Below are positions 55,901 to 64,000 of a stretch of 64,000 nucleotides of DNA, piece by piece (position 1 is the stretch's first letter; each line of letters opens with the position of its first letter). The notes beneath the pieces are model-generated. The model saw only the letters and a list, made by a program, of their open reading frames with translations. It made no database searches and was not told where the DNA came from. The stretch comes from Glandiceps talaboti. Lineage: Eukaryota; Hemichordata; Enteropneusta; Spengelidae. The stretch lies in NCBI RefSeq assembly GCF_964340395.1, contig NC_135555.1, positions 922,001-986,000 on the forward strand, written 5' to 3'. A program made the translations under genes and the position numbers.

Positions 55901-58900
55901 TAATCACTGGTACATATGTATTGCACTGCAGTACAAATACCACTAGTACACACTACCCTGGTACAAGTAATCACTGGTACATATATATTGCACTGCAGTA
56001 CAAATACCACTAGTACACACTACCCTGGTACAAGTAATCACTGGTACATATGTATTGCACTGCAGTGCAAATGCCACTAGTACACACTACCCTGGTACAA
56101 GTAATCACTGGTACATATGTATCACACTGCAGTGCAAATACCACTAGTACACACTACCCTGGTACAAGTAATCACTGGTACATATGTATCACACTGCAGT
56201 ACAAATGCCACTAGTACACACTACCCTGGTACAAGTAATCACTGGTACATATGTATCGCACTGCAGTACAAATGCCACTAGTACACACTACCCTCCAAAT
56301 TTTCACAGATTTATTTTCACTTCTTTTGCTGGAAAACAAAGATACAAATATAAGTAGTGACTAAAATGCCTTCTTGTAAATGAACACAATGTACCAATAT
56401 GGCAATTAGTAAAATTTAGTCTTTGAAAACTAGCTGAAGACTAAAATCACTAGGTTTACAGTATATCTTACCTGAAAGATATATTCATATCGTTTGTCAG
56501 ATGGACGCCTCTTCAAATCCTTCACCTCAATATCCTTTATGTAAACTGTTTAGTAGGAAAAGAAAGAAAGACAAAGATATGTATCAAAACAGAAAGTGAC
56601 CAGACTAATATATAATGAAAGTTCAAATAGTGAAAAGCTATTATCTAAACGAGACTTACATGAATTAATGACATTTGGTCATCGTTATCTCTTTTCCTAC
56701 ATTTTAAACAGACTTATGTTTTATCAATAAGAGTTTTACATCCTTGTGTTTACATTTTTCAGGCCAAAGTATAAATATAGTTACATGATTTGGTGGCAGC
56801 TGTACAGGCTGACAAAATAGCTAATCGTAATTATTATTTCCATACCACAGATGGTCAACAAGCAATCCGTTCCAGACTCCCGAACACAACAATACATTAT
56901 TTATCATGGTCAATACATACAATGTAGGTCATGAGGAGTAAATAACAGAGGGCAAACTTTGCATGTAGCAGATAAGCAGTCAGCCCTGCAGACAGGCATG
57001 TGATGAGGCAAACAGGCAGACAAACACTTGAAACAGACATACATATCACATAGAAGAGACAGGAAGTCAGACAGGCATATCATGCACCATACTAGAAAAC
57101 AAAAAGACAGGCATATCACACAGTTACAAGAAGCCATACAAAAATGAAACATGCAGTATATCAAACAGGCAGACAGACAGGTATATCACACAGCAAACCA
57201 GACAGGCATGTCATACAGCAAACAGGCAGCTAACATACATGTAATATCGTATAGCAAGATGGCAGACATACAGAAACAGCATGCAACCACACAGACAGAC
57301 ATATCACTCAACAAATATACAAACACACAAACAGACATACATATGTAACCAAATAGGCAGAGTTGTTCTTTGTATCAAACTAATCATAATAAGTCCTTAA
57401 GTTCTGGCCTCCCTACATGTATGTATCAGTCTGCACTCTGTCTAGTGTAGTTGGACAGATCTTTGTCTACTTCACAAACAAATAGGTACACATATTCTGC
57501 AAACAGGTAGATGTTACTTAACATACATATCATGCTGCAAATGTAGACAAACAGATCAGACTGCTAACATGTAAATAAACCATAGACCCTGAAGAGTGCA
57601 CTCTGAGCCAATTTGACACACCACTGACACACACAATTCCTAGAGATGCACCAAAATTTGGTGTTCCCACATCTCACAGTATGTGGTGATTCACAAGATA
57701 TTCCAGCTTCTCTCTTTTGACTCACAACAACTAATTTTGGCTATCATGTAGTAGCGGGCACATTGGACCCTACACAACATATTGGCAGGGATATCATGTA
57801 TTACAGTAGCAGACAAAAACATACAGGCATATCAATCATATAGTATACAACAGGCAAATAACACAGGTTTACAGAATCAACTACAAACAATAATCTAGCC
57901 AAGTAAACCTATAACTCTAGCCTTGGACAACAAATCTATATTTATCACATTCAAGGTTTTCAGTTGTTCTTCCTATGCCTCATCAAAATATTACTACATA
58001 ATACATTCTAGGTAAAGATGAACTAGTCCATCTATTTTTCCATTAGATGTGTGCTCAGTGGATCTATACTCCAGATGTATTAATAATATTCTAATTCAAT
58101 ATATTTATTTACAAGAATATAGAATATTCAATAAACAAGGCAGATGTCAACCCATAGGGTAAACCTGCACTACATATCGCTTTACTAATGGTTCGATTCT
58201 TTGACCTTTGACCGCAAAAAGGGCACCCCTTTGCTGTTAACTGATCAATGTTGCTTACAGTTTAAGAATGGCAAGTATTTCAAATGTCATGTTTGGCAAA
58301 TTTGACTGAGTAATCTCTCCGTAAAAAATAAACAGTACTGATGAAAATGATGTGATAGATGTCTTTATTTGTGATACTGTATAACTATACACTATTATAT
58401 CTACCTATTCAACAATGTAGACTTATTGAAAACTATAATAAAATCAGAACAGAATAGAGGTATATTAGGCTGCCATAAAAATGGGATAATCGGTAAAATT
58501 TATGCAGCCAGTTGTCAGTGAGTGTCTGCACCATTACAAAGGCGATAACATTTGCAAGACTTCATGTGGAACACTAGTTACGTTTAAAATATGAAATTGT
58601 GCTGGCTGGTACATTTATGACTGTTTATTTGTGACAGCTATTTCCAGTACTATAAATAGCATCCCCGTATTCAAATTGAAGTAAGCTTTCAATATTTGTC
58701 CGTCTGCATCAGTGTTATCCATAGCTATGTATGTATTATTACCATCGCAGTATTGGCCCTCTCAAACAACACCCATCCGTTTAATATTTTACACAGAGAC
58801 AGAACTTTCTGTATTGAATATTTAGATGTTATTCCCCAATATTTTTCTTCATTTAGCAAAGGAAAATACAAGTGCCCTAAGGGAACTTTGTCACTATGAG

Positions 58901-61843
58901 TCGCTAGATGAACAGTGACAAACTGTTAGGTCACAAGTTTTTCCAACAGAATGAAGAAAAATATTGGGGAATATCATAATTATACCAGTGATATTAATAG
59001 CAAAGAAAAATCAGGGAAAGTAATGGCAATTTTGAACGTTTTGACTCATATTTCAAATACAGCAGAACCAGTGACACAGACACACATTGTGATATAGACA
59101 CGCGTCATTGTGATGTAGAATGACAAGAAGATAAAATTCCATATTTTTTTGTTTAACTTGGCTTGTGTTTGGTATAAGATTAGACATTTAAATCAAGGCA
59201 ATTGCTACTGTAAGTAAGTTTACTCAATGTACATAGATATAGGTTGTTGTTAGGGGTTAGCTGGGTTCATGCTTGTTTTCATACAGTGGAGAACATTATA
59301 CAAAATCTTCACATATGGGGTCTTAGTATTGTTTTAAGGTTACAACTTTCCCCCAGGATACATTGTGTAAACAGTACATGATTTGCACATGAATGTTAAC
59401 ATTCAAATTAACTGCAATTGTTTCTTGTAATTCAAGGGGGGAGGTATTAAGTTACCATCAAAATCAATGATGTCCCCCAATGGCTAAACTATCATTTTTG
59501 ATGACGCAGTAAATTACTATAAACAACCAATATGTGGTTTATTCAATTCAATTCATGCTTATAAAAATGTCTTTCCTTTCCATGTTGACTGAAGTATATT
59601 TTAAGTTCTTCTCACAATGTTGGTTAAAAAGAACTATTTCCTTGAAAACTTGGATGATTTTGTGCTTGTCACCATTTATAACTATAATTAGCCTGTGTTT
59701 TTGGCAATGTTGTTCTCGATTTCCACATGTGGAATAAGAAAGCTATCAAAGATCATTTCATAAAGGGCAAGATATAGTGAGGTATGTGATGTCACACAAC
59801 TGTGTATGGGTTTGGGATGTGAAGATGGCCGGATGACAAGCTGTTTGTGTGTATTTAGGAAGTAACTAACTGTGCCAAAATTTCAGCATACAGGATATTT
59901 CAATTTTAAACATCTAACACGTTATGAATGGTTTCCTTTATATTTGAGAGCTGAAGTACTTTAGGGGGGAACTTGACTTCAATTTTAATTAATAGGCACA
60001 TGTATGTTTGCAAATGTTGGGGTATCATGGTTGCAATTTCAAAGTCCTGTGGAACCTCTAAAAATATGAAACTGCACTACACACATGGCTATAATTGAAA
60101 ATATACGACTCGTTACGAGGAAAATATACCATCCCTGGCTTTGCAGATGAAGGTTGAATCAAGTTACGAAACCTAAAAACAGCCATTTGCACCTTCTGTG
60201 GTGAACAAAGCATGCAAATTGCACCTTTGACAGTTGACAGTGAACAGTGACCACAAGTGTCAACCTTTTCATTGTTCAAGGAGAGGAGAATACATACATG
60301 TAAATGTTTAGTACATAAACCTTGTCTTTTATAGATGAAAACATTGCATGTACAACTTTAATAAATGAAATTTTTTTCAATATTTATTTATATAGATTGT
60401 CATCTGGATTAGGGAAATTATAAGAAAGGAAATCTCAAAAGTGTTTTTTTTTTATGGAGAGAAACAATTTTGTTGACATGCAGTCTACACAAAAATGACA
60501 CTTAGCTTTATCTTTATCAAATATATTCTATAAATACAGGAATCATTAACTTGCTTCAAGACCTAATCAATACTTTTCATAATGAGACATTGCACAACAT
60601 TTCTCACAGGTTATCTTCATGCAAATAAGTAACATATGTTAAACATGGTGTGTGTGCATGGGTTAATTTTCTCAACAACTATATTCTTGCTACAGAGAAT
60701 GAACTTCGATAGACAAACAAGATTTCTGAAATTACATTTACAAAAAATATTTTCTATTTTCTGAGACATCCATACCTGGTTGTGGACCTGGTTCACCATT
60801 TGGTATGACAGGACTTGTTGGAGTGGCCACGGGGATGGTTGGAGTACTCAATTGAGACATTTCAGGTAGACCTATCCCTCCTTCTTCCTCATCTTCAACG
60901 GTGTCACTACACGATGAAGCTTTGCAACAACCCTAAAATTACAAGTATTTATAATTATCAATTTGAGGACAATCTAATAATACCCTGCATACTTTTGTCA
61001 TGTTAATTTGATATTGATCATTACAACATATATGACAGTAAACAAATTGTGTGGTGAACTACATCATAGTACATGTTTCTGACAGGTGCTGTGAGAGATT
61101 GTATGGGAGAAAAAAGTCATATTCACTAACTTTACATATTTGTCATTCATACTTATCTATGTTCCTTTAACTATACTTTCATTATGATCTAAATAACAAA
61201 TTTTGAAGCTGCTCGAAGCAATATATAAGTATAAATTTCGGCAACTTTGACAGTCAGCGCGCAATCCTGTCTGACATTGTGAATTTTCCATTGCACTTAA
61301 TCTGTTTTCGGTAGCTAGCTGTGCACATAGTGAAAGTCTGTTTACCTGTCTCTGTATTTCTCGAAGGCGTATCAGTCTGTCGAGATAACTTTTGAGGCTG
61401 TGTTTCTGGTGAAAGGCGAAAGCGGGGTGATGTACAGTCATGGTTAGCAGTAATAGGAATTCTTCGTAAATTTGATCATCTGAGAGAATGTTAGTAAAAT
61501 GCGGCTCCAGATGAGCAACTTGAAGTTGAGACTCTAACGTTCTGTACACAATATCAGAACACTCACGATTCGCAGAATACAGCAAGGCAAGGCTCAGTGT
61601 AAGTTTACTACGAATGCAAGGCTCAAAAATACTGTTTAACTGTCTAACATAAGCTGCCTTGTTAGCGTTATTTTCGTCTTCCCTGAGATTATTGTACTCC
61701 TTTCTGGCCAGATCTTCGATACAGGCACCCAGATACCTCAATTCGAATGGTCCGCACTTTAGCAACAACCCACACAAGAAATCTATTCGACTAGAACCAG
61801 TAAGACAGTGGAACCAGTTATACACTTCCTCCTTATACACCAT
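45056..61843 (-). CDS. ZCCHC14: ZCCHC14-like protein (PX, SAM, CCHC zinc knuckle); last exon not found
   Basis: RNA-binding scaffold; human ZCCHC14 uses its SAM domain to recruit TENT4 poly(A) polymerases to stem-loop RNAs. Minus-strand exons: 61346-61843, 60776-60932, 56472-56545, 54151-54222, 52779-52842, 52022-52094, 51266-51420, 49974-50040, 48489-48735, 47920-48011, 47164-47429 and 45056-46714. Phases agree throughout, giving 1141 codons plus 1 nt (human 949 aa). The N-terminal module has [20 protein letters not shown] and [15 protein letters not shown]; a PX-like stretch runs [20 protein letters not shown]; the SAM domain starts [20 protein letters not shown] and continues [18 protein letters not shown]. 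After a long Ser/Thr/Asn-rich region come VCTSCGSPC and the CCHC knuckle [14 protein letters not shown]. Vertebrates also have the paralogue ZCCHC2; this looks closer to ZCCHC14. Confidence 0.92.
46837..46972. repeat. (GACA)n microsatellite in ZCCHC14 intron 11
   Basis: About 34 units of GACA/CAGA with small interruptions. Open frames on both strands (RQTD and SVCL repeats) are products of the repeat, not genes. Confidence 0.95.
48012..48085 (-). repeat. 37-bp duplication copying the ZCCHC14 exon 10 acceptor
   Basis: Two units at 48012-48048 and 48049-48085 share 20 bases that read, on the minus strand, ACAACCTGTTATATTTTCAG, the polypyrimidine tract and AG of the exon 10 acceptor. The upstream copy is therefore a ready-made second acceptor 37 nt earlier; using it would shift the frame. 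Confidence 0.88.
48816..48945. repeat. (CA)n / CATGCA simple repeat in ZCCHC14 intron
   Basis: Alternating CA with CATACATGCATGCACGCACG steps, just upstream (minus strand) of exon 9. A further 26-bp duplication, ACACACCATACAGATTCATT, lies at 49455-49507. Confidence 0.9.
50343..50954. mobile_element. 612-bp foldback element with ~119-bp inverted arms
   Basis: Left arm 50343-50460 and the reverse complement of 50836-50954 agree at roughly 89 percent, beginning CAGAACAATTAAATTACCAT in both. The interior (~375 bp) has no coding capacity. This is the structure of a non-autonomous DNA transposon of the foldback/MITE type, lying in the intron between ZCCHC14 exons 8 and 7. A clean target-site duplication is not seen. 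Confidence 0.75.
51210..51242 (+). repeat. G-run tract beside ZCCHC14 exon 7
   Basis: GGGTGGGGTGGGGTGGGG followed by more G runs lies just 3' of the exon 7 donor. The plus strand can form a stable G-quadruplex; the transcript carries the C-rich side. Confidence 0.85.
52870..53190. repeat. ~54-bp minisatellite, 5 units
   Basis: Shared core ACCAAATTAGCAGTAGTCCA at 52919, 52971, 53026, 53080 and 53134. It lies in the ZCCHC14 intron just upstream (minus strand) of exon 5. Confidence 0.9.
54421..54455 (-). repeat. C-run tract; G-quadruplex-capable in the ZCCHC14 transcript
   Basis: CCCCTCCCCTCCCCTCCCCT repeats give GGGGAGGGGAGGGG on the sense strand of the gene, about 200 nt upstream of the exon 4 acceptor. 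Intronic RNA G-quadruplexes can influence splicing; here that is only a possibility. Confidence 0.8.
55670..56295. repeat. 67-bp minisatellite, about 9 units, with palindromic core
   Basis: Units with CACTAGTACACACTACCCTG recur every 67 bp (TGGTACATA at 55841 and 55908). Several units contain the perfect palindrome TTGCACTGCAGTGCAA; in others one half has changed to CAGTACAA. It lies in ZCCHC14 intron 3, about 180 bp from exon 3. Confidence 0.93.
56960..57345. repeat. Degenerate CAGACAGGCATATCACA repeat
   Basis: Many imperfect copies of a 15-30-bp motif, including CAGACAGGCATATCA and CAAACAGGCAGAC. It lies in ZCCHC14 intron 2. The 65-codon frame across it is an artefact. Confidence 0.75.
58831..58972. 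repeat. Perfect 23-bp inverted repeat, 96-nt loop
   Basis: Bases 58831-58853 (ATTCCCCAATATTTTTCTTC and 3 more) are exactly the reverse complement of 58950-58972. Inside, AACTTTGTCACT and AGTGACAAACTGTT also pair, so most of the 142 bp can fold as one imperfect hairpin. This resembles a small foldback element; it lies in ZCCHC14 intron 2. Confidence 0.7.
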
Positions 61844-62378
61844 GATTTAGATGTCAGGTCGCTAAAGCACCACAGAAGTCATAAATATAGGCAAAAATCC
61901 GTCAAAATAATCTCCTATTTGGAAATACTTGCAAATTTGTCGCCATTTGCAAAAGCAGCCTGGAACAGCCAACACATCCGGGTACTCGATTTGGACATTT
62001 ACACTTAAGAGGAGGACATTTTCTGAGTACGGTTTGTCCCTCATGTGTTTCACCGCGTCACTTACAATGCGAAAGTATGGTTTTTTCACGCAAAAGTTTT
62101 AAAGCTTAACAAATTTATACTGTGTTCCGATGATTCCACACATAAAATTCAAATGAATTCACACACATGACCTAATCTTGTAAATTTATTCACCCTACTA
62201 TACAAGATGCCCCCCCCCCGCTAACATTGCTAATTGTCCGTCCAAGCGCCTTGTCAACAAAGACCTTTGACCCAACCTACCGTTGACCATTTTTGACATG
62301 TGCAGAAACCTGTCATTGCCACACTCTTTTATATTTAAACTCTGTGAACCTTTTAATCATATTTAAAGGAAATTAATT
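61844..62378. promoter_or_regulatory. Shared divergent promoter region, ZCCHC14-like and KLHDC4
   Basis: The two start codons are 535 bp apart, head-to-head. The region has raised CpG content near 61960-62060 and a C9 run at 62210-62219. No TATA box stands out. The frame at 61862-62089 (minus) has no recognisable similarity. Confidence 0.55.
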
Positions 62379-63081
62379 ATGGGTAAAAAGAACAAGAAAA
62401 AAGATAAGAAAGGACGTGGAGCCGAAAAAACAGCAGAGAAAACCGCCAAGAAGGCAGAAAAGAGAGCTAGAAAGGAGTTAGATGTGAGTAGAACCCATAT
62501 AATGATGTATGATAAATTGCTATGCAAAAGTTAAGCAGAAATTTGAGGTTGGATAAAACATGATTTGCACCACTTAATCCGGACGAGCTTCCTCCTCATG
62601 TATTTTATAGGAAATACTTCTATTACAGTTCCCCATTTTACCTGTCAGACCAAATCAAAAACACATAGCTTAATCATCTTTACAATCACCCACATCATGT
62701 GTTGCAAGTGTTACATGTGTAAATAATATCAGGAATGAATCTTGGGAGACAAATTCTTTGAAGAAAAATCGAGAGCCTCAAAAACCATATATTGTGTTAA
62801 CTTTAATAACCACAATGACTATAACTAAAATGGATCCATATTTCGATTGTGTTAACTTTAATAACCACAATGACTATAAAGTGGATCCATATTTCCCAGA
62901 GTGCAGATTAGGTGCTTACTCTATTAAATGGATATTTTAAGTTATGAAACTGTAAGTTCATATATTTTGAAAACTTTTATTTATTACAGGAAGATCTGGA
63001 AGCTCTGATTGCAGAATTTACTGAGTTGGACAGAAAACGTACAGATACAACTGAAGAACCATGTCAAGCACCATCGCCAAG
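62379..63081 (+). CDS. KLHDC4: KLHDC4, first two exons (continues off the right edge)
   Basis: Kelch-domain protein 4; its Kelch repeats would follow downstream. Exon 1 is 62379-62483, starting [20 protein letters not shown] and ending KRARKELD before gtgagt. Exon 2 is 62990-63081, [20 protein letters not shown] and then a TEEPCQAPSPR end, phase 2. Human KLHDC4 starts [20 protein letters not shown] and has [20 protein letters not shown], so the match is unambiguous. The basic Lys-rich start may be a nucleolar or nuclear signal. The exon 2 donor (AAG then gtggta) is weak. No third exon is visible before 64000. Confidence 0.93.
62789..62903. repeat. ~60-bp tandem duplication in KLHDC4 intron 1
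   Basis: Two copies of GTGTTAACTTTAATAACCAC plus ATGACTATAA and TGGATCCATATTTC, the second slightly shorter. No exon sequence is included. Confidence 0.9.
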
Positions 63082-64000
63082 GTGGTATTTCCAACAAATC
63101 AGGGTCATTTATCAAAAAATAATTTATTATTTATAATTAATATGGATGTGAAAGATGCAAGCAGATTATACTATTATCTGTAATTTTTGTAAATTGGGAA
63201 TTTTAACCTCTAACGCAAAGAGCCTGTTGCTTAAGATCTCAAGATAATATAGGGCACTTGTACAAGCATTCTTACAAGCCAGAGTTATTATTTCTACCAC
63301 TACATTTTGAAATAAGAGGCTCGTTAAGAACGTTGCCATAAAATAGGCTGTGGTTTGCGACGATGATGTACAAGATAAAAGTGAAATCATGCTAAGTATT
63401 CTAATTACTTATCGTTATCCACAGACAATGAATTGTCTATGCTTTATCGATATCTCAAAAATCTGATATTAAATTAAATCAAATTGGACTGAAACTCTAG
63501 TTCTCTATGTTTTCTATGTGTCATCTGAAATTTGTACCATAGAAGGGAAAGAAGTCATTTAATTGTAGATCCCTATGGTGTACAGCCTGTCAGCATAATA
63601 CTGGATCTCTGACTTCAATGGCTCTTGTCTACCCACTGAATGTGTTACATTGATAGCTTTCACCTGAGACCTCCCCACTGGATCTCTGACTTCAGTAGCT
63701 CTCACCTACCCACTGAATGTGACTTCGATAGCTCTCACCTCCCTCAGCTAAGAGCTATCAAATTCACAGCTCCAGTGACATAGAGAGGCTATATGGTGTA
63801 ATGTATTCCCATGTTTTATCCCCAAACCCCATACATTCCATTTTATGAAGAAAGTTACAAGAATAAATATGTTTGGAAAATATTTAAGTAACATAGCCAA
63901 AAGGATTATTTTAGACAATAACTGCCGCCAAGATGTGTGTGGATTATAGATTTATTATCAGAATAGTTGACAAGAATATATTCATGGTAGCTGATGACAG
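63082..64000 (+). other. KLHDC4 intron 2, running off the right edge
   Basis: Holds a fragment at 63277-63320 (GCCAGAGTTATTATTTCTAC) that resembles 29520-29565 in RBM39, and a degenerate ~35-bp repeat at 63600-63750 (CTGACTTCAGTAGCTCTCAC). No coding exon is recognisable. Confidence 0.55.

Overview
The window is animal nuclear DNA: AT-rich, intron-dense, with GT-AG introns and many intronic minisatellites. Every recognisable gene has a clear vertebrate counterpart. The single-copy orthologue set, a tRNA-derived SINE and tandem repeats that straddle splice junctions suggest an invertebrate deuterostome, most likely a lancelet (Branchiostoma-like). The species is an inference, not shown by any single marker.

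Layout. From the left edge to 8.4 kb lies NFS1 (minus strand, 11 exons in view, last exon off the left edge), the mitochondrial cysteine desulfurase. A 106-codon ORF ends 24 nt before its ATG, in the same frame. Head-to-head with it across a ~0.54 kb gap is an intronless PDP (pyruvate dehydrogenase phosphatase catalytic subunit, 8.9-10.4 kb, plus). Next come a repeat-rich gap with a SINE, a 39-bp minisatellite and a 107-bp MITE with target-site duplications, then an intronless TSSK-family kinase (13.8-14.9 kb, plus). CHMP1 (ESCRT-III, minus, 8 exons including a 20-bp microexon) fills 18.1-23.6 kb. RBM39 (splicing factor, minus, 12 coding exons) fills 26.5-35.5 kb, with a likely untranslated first exon near 36.7 kb. 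From 36.9 to 45 kb there is no gene I can support, but there is a 68-bp satellite with a 7-monomer higher-order unit. A ZCCHC14-like gene (minus, 12 exons in view) spans 45.1-61.8 kb. It is head-to-head, across another ~0.54 kb gap, with KLHDC4 (plus, first two exons, continuing off the right edge).

The genes are not one pathway: NFS1 and PDP are mitochondrial, RBM39 and ZCCHC14 act on RNA, and CHMP1 remodels membranes. What joins them is position. In human, NFS1 and RBM39 are neighbours on 20q11, while ZCCHC14, KLHDC4, CHMP1A and PDP2 lie on 16q22-q24, so the window looks like a piece of ancestral linkage. I find no unknown multi-gene system. The most unusual signals are tandem repeats that duplicate splice sites (NFS1 exon 9 donor, ZCCHC14 exon 10 acceptor), a near-perfect 30-bp-stem hairpin in a CHMP1 intron, a ~612-bp foldback element in ZCCHC14, the higher-order satellite, and the ORF just ahead of NFS1.
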